This document shows positions 1-8,100 of a stretch of 10,393 nucleotides of DNA, piece by piece. Source of the stretch: Candidatus Krumholzibacteriia bacterium (GTDB taxonomy: Bacteria > Krumholzibacteriota > Krumholzibacteriia > LZORAL124-64-63); contig DAOVTU010000053.1 of NCBI GenBank assembly GCA_030632925.1, positions 1 to 10,393 on the forward strand, in the 5' to 3' direction. Made by a program: the position numbers and the translations under genes. The notes below the pieces were generated by a model. The model was not told where the DNA came from, did no database searches, and worked only from the letters and a program-made list of their open reading frames with translations. Within the stretch, counting starts at the first letter, position 1; each line of letters begins with the position of its first letter.

Positions 1-156
1 CGAACCGTCTTTCTGCTCTCGGAGGTCGAGGGATTGAAATACGAAAAGATCGCTGAAGTCCTCGACATCAGCGCCGGTACGGTCGCTTCGCGAAAATTCA
101 ATGCTGTCCGCGCCCTGCGCGGCGAACTGGAGAGGTTGGGCCATGCGTTGCCCTGA
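1..156 (+). CDS. ECF-type RNA polymerase sigma factor, C-terminal part (partial)
   Basis: Only the last 51 codons are present, read in frame from base 1 to the TGA at 154-156. They match sigma-70 region 4, the part that contacts the -35 promoter element. A helix-turn-helix is visible around YEKIAEVLDISAGTVASR, followed by a basic recognition-helix tail (KFNAVRALR). The pattern L-x-E-V-E-G-L-x-Y-E-x-I-A-E-V-L is typical of extracytoplasmic-function (ECF) sigma factors. The gene after it encodes a zinc-finger anti-sigma factor overlapping by 14 bases, the usual arrangement for an ECF sigma and its antagonist, so the two are probably translationally coupled. Region 2 and the start lie outside the window, so the ECF subgroup cannot be assigned. 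Other region-4-like HTH proteins, such as LuxR-type regulators, are less likely given the neighbour. Confidence 0.85.
   Translation, partial: RTVFLLSEVEGLKYEKIAEVLDISAGTVASRKFNAVRALRGELERLGHALP
129..135 (+). promoter_or_regulatory. Ribosome binding site of the anti-sigma gene
   Basis: GGAGAGG lies 7 bases upstream of the ATG at 143, inside the 3' end of the sigma factor gene. It favours the start at 143 over the in-frame upstream ATG at 101, which would give a long overlap with the sigma gene and an atypical extension. Confidence 0.6.
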
Positions 157-664
157 AGTCCGACACGCAATGCGCCAATTCATCGACGGCCGGGTCGATT
201 CCGAGACCCGCAAACAGGTGGGCCAGCACCTCATCAGGTGTGAGGAGTGTTCGCGCCTGATCGAGGATGAAAAAAATTGGGACGATGCCGTGCTGGCCCT
301 GCTGGAACACGAAGCACCGGACGACTTGAGAGCGCAAATTCTGAGTGATGCCGGTGTTGACCCGACCACCGCCAAGGTGGACGGCGGCCGGGCCGACCTG
401 AACCGGATGAGTTGGCGCACCAAACTGGGCATCCTGCGTTGGGCAGCCACCCGCGACAACTCGCTGCGGATGTGGCTGGAAACGGCAGCGCTGGTGGCCG
501 GCGTGGCACTGGTTGTCCATTTCTCGCCGCGCCTGTTTTCCCCTCACAACAAAGAAGCATTCAATCAGCAGGGCCCGGTGACCGTCATCGTGGACGGCCA
601 GGTGCTGAACCCTGACATGCCTTTGGCCCCAGGCACTCTGTCTCTGGCCGGACGACTTTATTAG
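143..664 (+). CDS. Zinc-finger (zf-HC2) transmembrane anti-sigma factor
   Basis: A 173-residue protein predicted to hold the upstream ECF sigma factor inactive at the inner membrane. The N-terminal cytoplasmic part carries the zinc-binding anti-sigma signature H29-x3-C33-x2-C36 with C3 located 26 residues before H29. As I recall, that spacing equals the C11/H37/C41/C44 set of RsrA, the redox-sensing anti-sigma of Streptomyces. One hydrophobic segment (about residues 111-127, WLETAALVAGVALVVHF) is a likely transmembrane helix. A short tail of about 45 residues would be periplasmic. The start at 143 has a good ribosome binding site and keeps C3 next to the initiator. The 14-base overlap with the sigma gene and the 10-base gap to the next gene indicate an operon. 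Whether it senses redox, zinc or envelope stress cannot be told from sequence alone. Confidence 0.85.
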   Translation: MRCPEVRHAMRQFIDGRVDSETRKQVGQHLIRCEECSRLIEDEKNWDDAVLALLEHEAPDDLRAQILSDAGVDPTTAKVDGGRADLNRMSWRTKLGILRWAATRDNSLRMWLETAALVAGVALVVHFSPRLFSPHNKEAFNQQGPVTVIVDGQVLNPDMPLAPGTLSLAGRLY

Positions 665-668
665 GAGG
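664..668 (+). promoter_or_regulatory. Ribosome binding site of the downstream secreted-protein gene
   Basis: GGAGG begins at the last base of the anti-sigma stop codon and ends 6 bases before the ATG at 675. An in-frame GTG at 669 directly abuts this Shine-Dalgarno, so it is an unlikely start. This decides the start at 675. Confidence 0.7.
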
Positions 669-674
669 GTGACC

Positions 675-1451
675 ATGAATTTCCCCAGGATTAAAATAGC
701 ATTGCTGATGTTGGTGACTTCCTGTTTGGGGTTCGGTTCGACCTTGGCAGCCGAAACGGTCCAGGTCGTGCTCAAGGGACAGATCGAACCCATCACCGGC
801 TATTTGCGCGAAGTCAGCCAGTCCCGTTTCATGCTGCAAAGCGAAGGAAAATTCTACCAGTTCGGGGCCGACGAATTGGTGAGCGTTGATGGCAACAAAT
901 TGCCGGACGCCATGGATCTCAGCCAGGGCCGCCTCATTGAAGTTTTTATGTATGAAAAAATTCTGCCCAATGGCGACGTTGAAGTCTGGAGTAATCTGGA
1001 TGTGGAAAACACCGGCTTGGGCCTGATCGATTCAGTCGAATGGGGTGCAGCGGAATGGGAAGTGGAGAACGGGTATTCCTACGGCATCTATGACCAGTTC
1101 GGCACCAGTTTGCCGGTGGACATTTCCCCGCGAGACAACGGCACATTCCGTATATCGGTGCAGTTGCCGGTGCCAGTAGCACCCATGGAAACGGTTCGCC
1201 TGAACCTGAAGACCATCCGGCGGCAGGTGGCGCAGGAGACCGGTGACCAGGGCTGGACCTACAAGTTCAACGTCGATTTCCCCGAAGACCGGTTTTTCGT
1301 ACGGAAGATCGAGTTTCCTGCCGGTTCGGAAGTTGAAGTGCCCTCAGGTTGGTGGCACAACGAAGTCGACGGACGGATTTTCCTGCACTCGTATTTTTAC
1401 TACCCGGCCCACACGGTGGTGCCGCAGGTGATCAACTACCGGTTGCCCTGA
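675..1451 (+). CDS. Secreted beta-rich protein of unknown function in the sigma/anti-sigma operon
   Basis: A 258-residue protein whose family I do not recognise. It begins with a basic-hydrophobic signal peptide (NFPRIKIALLMLVTSCLGFG) and a plausible signal peptidase I site after STLA or STLAA (residues 25-26). A less convincing lipobox, VTSC, ends at C17 and would make it a lipoprotein instead. Mature residues 28-75 (TVQVVLKGQIEPITGYLREV... to ...LVSVDG) alternate polar and hydrophobic residues like a small beta-barrel of the SH3/LSm kind; this is inference. The remainder is rich in aromatic and beta-forming residues, with a WWHNE patch near residues 225-229, and ends in NYRLP. No catalytic motif is evident. 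Its position 10 bases after the anti-sigma gene suggests co-transcription. It may act in the envelope as an accessory or output of the sigma system, but there is no direct evidence. Confidence 0.8.
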   Translation: MNFPRIKIALLMLVTSCLGFGSTLAAETVQVVLKGQIEPITGYLREVSQSRFMLQSEGKFYQFGADELVSVDGNKLPDAMDLSQGRLIEVFMYEKILPNGDVEVWSNLDVENTGLGLIDSVEWGAAEWEVENGYSYGIYDQFGTSLPVDISPRDNGTFRISVQLPVPVAPMETVRLNLKTIRRQVAQETGDQGWTYKFNVDFPEDRFFVRKIEFPAGSEVEVPSGWWHNEVDGRIFLHSYFYYPAHTVVPQVINYRLP

Positions 1452-1461
1452 CCTGGGCAAC
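1442..1461 (+). other. Short inverted repeat over the stop codon (possible weak 3' hairpin)
   Basis: GTTGCCC (1442-1448) and GGGCAAC (1455-1461) form a perfect 7-bp stem with a 6-base loop that contains the TGA stop. No T-tract follows (the next bases are ACATACAAG), so it is not a classical intrinsic terminator. It could protect the 3' end of the transcript or be chance. Confidence 0.3.
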
Positions 1462-1509
1462 ACATACAAGATCTCAATATCATACTAAACATAAGGGGGT
1501 TGTACTCAA

Positions 1510-1554
1510 ATGAGTTATGACTGCCGACACGTACAATTCATCATGATTTTGTGA
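1510..1554 (+). CDS. Possible 14-residue leader peptide (very uncertain)
   Basis: The frame ATG to TGA encodes MSYDCRHVQFIMIL. A purine-rich AAGGGGG lies about 10 bases upstream. The frame is short enough to arise by chance, and no attenuator-like terminator follows it. It is listed only because it is one of the few structured elements in the gap. Confidence 0.12.
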   Translation: MSYDCRHVQFIMIL

Positions 1555-1558
1555 TAAA
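1530..1558 (+). promoter_or_regulatory. Candidate extended -10 promoter for the beta-helix gene pair
   Basis: GATAAA (1553-1558) preceded by TGT (1550-1552) resembles an extended -10 element, matching TATAAT at 4 of 6 positions. Seventeen bases upstream, CGTACA (1530-1535) is a poor -35. If used, the 5' leader would be about 140 bases. This is a by-eye match with weak support. Confidence 0.18.
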
Positions 1559-1691
1559 GGCCCCTTCAATCTGACCGAAGACTATCAGGCAATTGGTGCG
1601 GGGGTTGCCCAATGTGGGCTTGTCCAATTTTCAATCTCCGCTGAATAGACGGACCATCATACTGCGAGGAAGGCCAATAAAGTCTGGATTC

Positions 1692-1696
1692 AGAGG
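1692..1696 (+). promoter_or_regulatory. Ribosome binding site of the first large secreted gene
   Basis: AGAGG lies 9 bases before the ATG at 1706. The choice of start also fits a complete signal peptide directly after it. Confidence 0.5.
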
Positions 1697-1705
1697 CTTA
1701 TTGGT

Positions 1706-4700
1706 ATGGTGAATGGATTGTTGAAGCTGCAGATATTAACGGCCCAACGGGTTGCGTCTGCCATCCTGGTCAGTCTCAGCCTGCTCAGTGGCCAGGCCTT
1801 TGCCGCCGATTATGTCGTGACTAATTCGGCTGACTCGGGTGCCGGTTCGCTGCCGGATGCTGTCGCCTTCGCTAATTTGAATCCTGGCACGAATATCGTT
1901 TTTAATATCCCCGATACTGACCCGGACTACCAATCACTCAGTGGAATTAATTGGTGGCGGATCCAGCTTAAGGATCCATTACCGACCATCACCGCCGACG
2001 GTACTACCATTGATGGAGCCACCCAAACTGCCTACGGGGGCGACCTCAATCCACTGGGACCCGAAATTGAGTTAGATGGGGAAAGAGCCGGAACCACTGA
2101 TGGGTTTCTGATTCAAAGCGCCAATAACGTCATCAATGACCTCATCATCGATGATTTTGACGCAAATGCCATGGCCGCCATTCGTTTTGATGGTGCCGGG
2201 GCCACAGGTAATACGGTGACGGGTTGCAATATTGGGGTTGGCTCAACCGGGTCTTCGATCATTCCCAATACTTTCGGGATCTATATCACAGCCGACGCTA
2301 CGGACAACCAGATTGGTGGAACGAATGCCGGTGAAGGGAATGTAATCTCCAACAATCTGGACACCGGTATCTTTGTCATGGCAGCCAACACAACCATTCA
2401 GGGGAACATCATCGGGCTTGACCCCGGGGGTACCCTGACACGAAGCAATGGCAGTGACGGAATTACCCTATGGCAAACAACCGGTGCCCTAATAGGAGGT
2501 ACCGACGCTGGTGCACGCAACATAATCGCCGCCAGTAACGATGCGGGCAATAATTCCGACGGTATTTGGATCAATGGAGGTAGTTCTCATACCATCCAAG
2601 GCAACCACATCGGTATCGATATCAATGGAGGGTCAGAGCCCAATTACAATGCAGGTGTGTATGTAGGAGGCAGTTCTGACAACCTCATTGGGGGTACCGC
2701 TGCGGGTGCTGGAAATATTATTGCCAACAATGGAAATTTTGGAATTGTTCTTTCAAGCACAGCCGTGAACAACTCAATTCTAGGAAACTCCATCTACAAT
2801 TCCGGAGGATTAGGAATTGATCTGGATGAAGATGGAGTGACTGCCAATGATTTGGGTGACGGAGATACGGGCACAAACAATGGGCAGAACTTCCCGGTCC
2901 TCACTACGGCAGGGACCAATGCTTCGAGCCAAGTAACTGTTGAAGGCACCCTCAACAGCACCGCCAGCACGACCTTCAGACTCGAGTTCTTTGCCAATAC
3001 TGCCGAGGACCCTACCGGCTACGGTGAAGGGGAAACCTATCTGGGCACAACCGAAGTGACCACTGATGGGAGTGGTGACGCCAACTTTGTCGCCCCCCTG
3101 TCGGCCAATGTTGCGGTGGGCGCGCACATCACCGCAACGGCCACGGACCCGTCCGGCAATACCTCCGAATTTGCCGCGACTTATGCCGCTACAGTGGCGC
3201 CAAACTCCAGCCCAACGATCACCTCCAACGGCGGCGGAGCTGCAGCCGCGATCGACATGTCTGAAAATGCTATCACTGTCACCACGGCAACTGCCACCGA
3301 CCCCGACTCCGGGGACATCCTGACTTTTAGTCTTTCCGGTGGGGCCGACATCACCGAGTTCAGCATCACCAGCGCCGGCGAGTTGACCTTCAACAGTGCC
3401 CCCGACTACGAATCGCCAACGGACACCGGCACCGACAATGTGTACGAAGTATCCGTCCAGGTTGACGACGGCAACGGCGGCACCGATACGCAGGCTGTCT
3501 CCATCACGGTGAACAATGTCTCGCCGACGACCATCAGCGTAACTGGGACCACCACCAGCAATGCCGGGGATGCCTACACCCTCAACCTCAGCACCAACGA
3601 GGACGTCCTCGGTTGGACCATCAACTGGGGCGACGGCAGCATTTCAAGCCTGGCTGGAGCCCAGACCAGCACCACGCACACTTATGCCAATGCCGGCTTC
3701 ACCCACCATATTCTGGCTTCCGTGAGCGATTCTGACGGCAACTGGTCTGAAAACGAACTCATCGTACCGGGGTTCACCTCTGGCACCATCCATCGCCACG
3801 CGGCCAATACCGGCGCCCACCAGGAAGTCATCGACACGTTCGGCGCCGTTTTCGCCGCCACTTTCGGACCAGATGGAAACCTCTACGTCACCGGTTTTTC
3901 GACCCATGAAGTCAAGCGCTACGACCCGGCGACTTGGAACCTGATCGACACCTTTGTTACGGCCGGAGACGGTGGGCTAGACGGGCCAACGGATCTTGCC
4001 TTCGGGCCGGACGGCAACCTCTACGTCGCGAGCCACTACACCGACAGTGTGCTGCGCTTCGACGGCAGCACCGGCAACTTCGTCGACGAATTCATACCTA
4101 CCGGCACCGAAGGTCTGAACGGCATGGCGGGAATTTGTTTCGGGCCGAACGCTAATTTATACATCGTGGACTATTTCGGTGACCGAATCCTAGAATTTAA
4201 TGGAGCGACCGGAGCCTTCATAGGTGTTTTCGTAGACACCGGTATCGACACACCTGAAGGAATCGCTTTCGGACCGGACGGGAATTTTTATCTGGCCAAT
4301 CACGGCAGCGTGGCAGAAGTGCGTCGCTACAACGGCAGCACCGGCGTTTTCATTGACAGCTTTGTCACCGATGGTTCGGGATCGATCACCGACCCCAACG
4401 GACTGACCTTCGGGCCCGATGGCCATCTCTACGTTTCGAGTGGCGGTCTGGACCCCGATGCGGACGACGCCGTTTTCCGCTACGACGGCACCACGGGCGC
4501 CTTCCTGGACATGTTCACCAGTACCGCCAGCGGTGGTGTGGATCGGCCACGCCTCATGGCCTTCGTCCCGGGACACAGCGTGACGATCACCGGAACGGCC
4601 GCCATCTCGGGCCTTGTTTTTGAGGACACAGATTTTGCCGGAACCGCTACCGGCTGGGACACCGGCGTCGCGGATGTTGCCCAGGCCAATGTTGATATTG

Positions 4701-5191
4701 AGCTCTACGACGCGAACAACGGCGACTCGTACGTCGCTTCGGCGACCACCGATGGGACCGGTGCCTTCACCTTCACCGGTGTGGCAAGCGGCACCTACAA
4801 GGTACGTGTGCGCACAGCAACCATGGGCGATGCGGACTCACTCCCATACGGCGGCCTGAACGCCTCGGTGCCCGCAACCTGGCCCTATCCCCTGGCGGAA
4901 ATGACCTGGGCCCACAGCAGCGAACTGATCGGTGGTCAGGACCCCCTGGTTGACGATACCAGCACTGGCGACAACGCCGGTCCCGGCGACACCTGGGTTC
5001 AGGTGAGCATCAGTGGCTCGGATGTGACCGGGATCAACTTCGGGTTCTGTTACGACCTGATCGTCAGTGAGATTGATGATACCAACGCCGACAGCGTACG
5101 CAGCACCCAAGGCTGTTTCCGGCAGTTCATCAAAAACTCCAATGCCATCGTAGGAACCAACAAGAGCTGGTTCCAGATTGGCTTGCCATGA
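1706..5191 (+). CDS. Large secreted multidomain protein: beta-helix, Ig-like, cadherin-like, PKD-like, NHL propeller, SdrD_B-like
   Basis: An 1161-residue exported protein. Signal peptide 1-33 has the cleavage site AFA|AD. A degenerate CSLREA-like entry (GSLPDAVAFAN, about residues 47-57) leads into a right-handed beta-helix to about residue 395, with repeats such as GNIIGLDPGGT and IGGT-A-GN. Next come an Ig-like domain (395-499; GYGEGETYLG, ATDPSGNTSEF), a cadherin-like domain (500-610; ATDPDSGD, VDDGNGGTD) and a PKD-like domain (611-690; INWGDGS). A six-bladed NHL-type propeller (about 692-957) has five FGPxxNLY-type blade signatures plus a degenerate sixth. An SdrD_B-like domain follows from about 967. 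The protein ends oddly: it stops 12 residues after GCFRQFIKNSNAI, a motif that starts a new helix in the following gene, so it looks truncated at its C-terminus. Acidic loops (DLDEDGVTANDLGDGD) could bind calcium. A role in adhesion, matrix or carbohydrate binding is inferred. No enzyme active site was identified. Confidence 0.9.
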   Translation: MVNGLLKLQILTAQRVASAILVSLSLLSGQAFAADYVVTNSADSGAGSLPDAVAFANLNPGTNIVFNIPDTDPDYQSLSGINWWRIQLKDPLPTITADGTTIDGATQTAYGGDLNPLGPEIELDGERAGTTDGFLIQSANNVINDLIIDDFDANAMAAIRFDGAGATGNTVTGCNIGVGSTGSSIIPNTFGIYITADATDNQIGGTNAGEGNVISNNLDTGIFVMAANTTIQGNIIGLDPGGTLTRSNGSDGITLWQTTGALIGGTDAGARNIIAASNDAGNNSDGIWINGGSSHTIQGNHIGIDINGGSEPNYNAGVYVGGSSDNLIGGTAAGAGNIIANNGNFGIVLSSTAVNNSILGNSIYNSGGLGIDLDEDGVTANDLGDGDTGTNNGQNFPVLTTAGTNASSQVTVEGTLNSTASTTFRLEFFANTAEDPTGYGEGETYLGTTEVTTDGSGDANFVAPLSANVAVGAHITATATDPSGNTSEFAATYAATVAPNSSPTITSNGGGAAAAIDMSENAITVTTATATDPDSGDILTFSLSGGADITEFSITSAGELTFNSAPDYESPTDTGTDNVYEVSVQVDDGNGGTDTQAVSITVNNVSPTTISVTGTTTSNAGDAYTLNLSTNEDVLGWTINWGDGSISSLAGAQTSTTHTYANAGFTHHILASVSDSDGNWSENELIVPGFTSGTIHRHAANTGAHQEVIDTFGAVFAATFGPDGNLYVTGFSTHEVKRYDPATWNLIDTFVTAGDGGLDGPTDLAFGPDGNLYVASHYTDSVLRFDGSTGNFVDEFIPTGTEGLNGMAGICFGPNANLYIVDYFGDRILEFNGATGAFIGVFVDTGIDTPEGIAFGPDGNFYLANHGSVAEVRRYNGSTGVFIDSFVTDGSGSITDPNGLTFGPDGHLYVSSGGLDPDADDAVFRYDGTTGAFLDMFTSTASGGVDRPRLMAFVPGHSVTITGTAAISGLVFEDTDFAGTATGWDTGVADVAQANVDIELYDANNGDSYVASATTDGTGAFTFTGVASGTYKVRVRTATMGDADSLPYGGLNASVPATWPYPLAEMTWAHSSELIGGQDPLVDDTSTGDNAGPGDTWVQVSISGSDVTGINFGFCYDLIVSEIDDTNADSVRSTQGCFRQFIKNSNAIVGTNKSWFQIGLP
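2222..2809 (+). repeat. Beta-helix super-repeat array in the first large gene
   Basis: The signature G-[NC]-x-I-G recurs at 2222, 2402 and 2600, with a last coil GNSIYNSGG at 2783. The spacings are 180, 198 and 183 bases, or 60-66 residues. Each unit also carries an IGGT-x-AG-x-GN-I turn. The length suggests about three helix coils per unit. Confidence 0.7.
3863..4600 (+). repeat. Six NHL-type propeller blades
   Basis: FGPDGNLY-type signatures begin at 3863, 4001, 4139, 4268 and 4409, with a degenerate copy (AFVPG) at 4562. The spacings are 129-153 bases, or 43-51 residues per blade. Each blade also has an R-[FY]-[DN]-G-S-T-G-x-F-[IV]-D-like strand. The pattern resembles NHL, SMP-30 or streptogramin-lyase-like propellers. 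The third copy (4139 onward) is locally AT-rich compared with its neighbours. Confidence 0.75.
4604..5149 (+). repeat. SdrD_B-like module plus helix-entry motif, copy 1
   Basis: The run from ISGLVFEDTDF through YKVRVR, GLNASVPATW, TGDNAGPGDTW and INFGF to RQFIKNSNAI is paralogous to 8254-8793 in the next gene (ISGVVFEDADF, YKVRVR, GLNATVPATW, TGDNSGPGDTW, VNFGF, RQFLKNANAI). In SdrD_B-like and carboxypeptidase-regulatory-like domains this kind of fold is a rigid stalk segment. The two copies have the same order of elements and close lengths. Confidence 0.75.
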
Positions 5192-8100
5192 TGTCCATGA
5201 ACTGTATGACACCCATAAGCCGACGGATCAGAATCAGACCGCGACCGAATCGTGGAATTCTTGCCGCTATGGGTTTGCTGTGTGGGCTGGCGTTCTGCGT
5301 CACCGCTCAGGCGGCTGTTCATACGATCCAGCCCGTCAGTGTCCTTCCTGCCCTCACCGACCCCGTCGATATTGACGGCACTACGTCACCCGATTATGCC
5401 GGCACACCCGTAATCGTACTGGATGGTAGTCTCGCCGGGGCAGACATCGATGGTCTGACTATCGAGGGTGGTTCATCGACGATCAGCGGTTTTGTGATCC
5501 AGAATTTTACCAGGGACGGGATCCGGCTTGATCTGCTGGGCGGCAACACCGTCACCGGCAACTATATCGGCACCGACCCCACCGGCACGCTGGACACAGG
5601 TAACGGCAGCCATGGGATCCAGATCTACTTCAATTCCACCGGCAACACCATCGGCGGAACAAATGCGTCGGATCGAAACATCCTTTCCGGAAACGGTGCC
5701 TCCGGTGTCGTTGCCTACTGGTCGAACGACAATAATATCCTGGGTAATTACATCGGCACCAATGCTGCGGGAGACGCAGCGCTCAGCAATGGAACCGCCG
5801 GTGTCATCGCCTATAACTGCACGGGCAACACCATCGGCGGGACGGTCCCAGGGTCCGGCAACGTTATCTCAGGAAATATCGGCAATGGGATCGATCTCAA
5901 TACGAGCCCCAACAGCACCACGGTTCAGGGCAACTGGATCGGGACAGACGCTACCGGCACGGTCGACCTGGGCAACACAGAACACGGTATCTATGGGTCG
6001 GGCGGCAGCATCCAGATCGGCGGCACGGCGGCGGGTGCGGGAAATCTGATCAGCGGCAACAACCGAGATGGGATCTACTTTCAGGGCCACGACAGTTTCA
6101 TTGAGGGCAACTTCATCGGCACCGACGCCGCCGGCACCGGCAGCCTTCCGAACTCTTGGAACGGAATCCGCATTGAGGGAACCAGCACCACAGATAATTC
6201 AATCGGAGGAACCGCAGCGGGAGCGGGGAATGTCATCGCGTTCAATCTCCAGCGAGGCATAGGCATCGTTGGTGATTCAGCCGACCGCAACGAGATTCTC
6301 GGCAACTCAATCCACACCAACGCCATGATGGGTATCGACCTGGCCTATGACGGACTGGTGTCGCCGAATGATCAGGACGACGCGGATACCGGCGCCAACG
6401 AGCTGCAAAACTTTCCAGTGCTGGCCTCAGCGCTAACCGACGGCAGCACCATTGTTTCTGTTTCAGGGTCACTCAACAGCGTGGCCAGCGCAACCTATCG
6501 GGTCGAATTTTTTAACAACACAACCGCCGATGGCACGGGCAATGGAGAAGGCGAAACCTATCTCGGTTTCATGGACGTCACTACAGATGCGGGTGGCGAC
6601 GCCACTTTCACCACATCTTTCGCGGCCGCCGTTGCACTTGGCGAATTCGTCTCGGCCACGGCCACCGACCCCAATGGCAATACTTCCGAATTCGCGCTGA
6701 ATGTTACCGCCGCAGACCCTGGCCCCGTTGTGGTGACCACCACCAGCGATGTGCTGGATGGGACGGTCACCTCCATCGCGGCCTTGATTCTGGCACCTGG
6801 TGCCGATGGTGTTGTCTCCTTGCGTGAAGCCATCACCGCCTGTAATAACACGGCCAACGGTGCTGGTGCTGACGAGATCACATTTGCAATTCCAGCCGAC
6901 GACGCAGCTCACTCCTACTACACCGACGACAGCACCGGTGGACAAATCACCCTGGGTAACATCGCCATAACCACCGAATCCGACGACGGCTCAATAGGTG
7001 GTATCGATCCCGATTTCACCCGCAGCTGGTATCGCATCGACCTGGCCTCCCCCTTGCCCACCGTGACCGAAGCCGCCACACTCAATGGCGCCTCACAGAC
7101 AGGTTTCGTCGACTCTCCGATCATTCATATCAACGGTAGCGGAGCCGGCAACGCAGATGGCTTGGTTCTCACCGGTGGTACCAACATCATTAATGGCTTT
7201 GTGATAAGCGGTTTCAGCGGCATCGGTGATGGGGAAGCCATTGTTATTTCCGGCGGCAGCGGGAACGTGGTCAAGGGTAATTACATTGGAGTGGATCCCA
7301 GCGGCACGCGGACTCTTGGGAATAGCTCAACCGGTGTATCGTTCACAGGCACCATGGGTAACCTCGTCGGTGGTACAATCGCCATTGACCGCAACATTAT
7401 CGCCGGAAACAACGGCGGAGTACGGTTCAACTCGGCGAGCAACAGTTTCGTGCAAGGCAACTTCATTGGTACTGACGTAACAGGCACTCAGTTGTTGAGC
7501 AATTCAAGTAACGGTATCTGGCTCAATGGTGGGTGGGATATCACCGTGGGTGGTTCGGCTGCGGGGGCTGCTAATATTATCGGTGGCAGCAGTGGCTACG
7601 GGATCAATATATTCGGCGGATCTGGCCATACAATTCAGGGCAATTTCATCGGTACAGACGCCTCCGGCACTCTTGATTTTCACAATACGGCCGCCGGCAT
7701 CGCCGTGATGAGCGATGGGTTTAACAATTCCATTGGCGGAACAGCGGCGGGTGAGGGCAATACCATTGCCTTCAATACCGGAGAAGGTATTCTAGGCAGT
7801 TCAGGAACCGGTAACGCTATCCTGGGCAACGCCATTCATAATAACGGGGAACTGGGAATCGACTACGACGCGGCGGGGCCGACGGCCAATGACCTGGATG
7901 ACGCGGATACCGGTTTTAACAATTTGCAGAACTATCCGGTACTCAGCGCCGCGACGACCGACGAGAGCAGCACTGTTACCATTGCGGGCTCGCTCAACAG
8001 CTTGGCCAGCACAACGTTTCGGGTTGAATTTTTCACCAATTCGGCAGCCGATGCTTCGGGCAACGGAGAAGGCGAGATCTATCTCGGCTATACGGATGTA

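Larger units (their letters stand above)
1452..1705. other. Intergenic region between the sigma operon and the beta-helix genes
   Basis: This 254-base stretch holds no convincing gene. It is more AT-rich than its left flank, at least in its first half. Visible elements are two small palindromes (ACTCA-AA-TGAGT at 1504-1515 and ATCATGAT at 1540-1547), a G-run after AA (1493-1499), a possible 14-codon open frame (1510-1554), and a small inverted repeat GCCCA-ATG-TGGGC (1607-1619). The promoter of the following gene pair most likely lies here. No GGAAC-type ECF -35 element was found by eye, so control by the upstream sigma factor is not supported. Confidence 0.6.

Noticed and set aside
101..664. 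Longer anti-sigma start at ATG 101
   Set aside because: It would overlap the sigma gene by 56 bases and add 14 residues without anti-sigma features. The ATG at 143 has GGAGAGG at good spacing and places the cysteine close to the start as expected.
98..796. 232-codon minus-strand open frame over the anti-sigma and secreted-protein genes
   Set aside because: It lies antisense to two well-supported genes, has no signal, domain or ribosome binding site, and its composition (Q, H, R, G rich) is that of a mirror frame.
1442..1461. Intrinsic terminator after the sigma operon
   Set aside because: The 7-bp stem is real but there is no T-tract, so it is kept only as an inverted repeat.
5150..5191. 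Programmed -1 frameshift joining the two large genes
   Set aside because: No slippery heptamer is visible before the stop, and the fused product would carry an internal signal peptide. Stop/start coupling at ATGA is simpler.
5178..5375. Third frame after the first large gene's stop, with PTDQNQTATESW loosely resembling PTNQSDGADSWW of the paralogue
   Set aside because: The resemblance is short and does not continue into the LP and DGTT segments, which are found in frame +1 with a clear signal peptide. So a simple sequencing frameshift is not supported, although re-sequencing would settle it.
5528..6049. 173-codon plus-strand frame rich in S, A, T, P and R
   Set aside because: Out-of-frame reading of beta-helix 1. 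It has no homology-like pattern beyond the echoes of the repeat.
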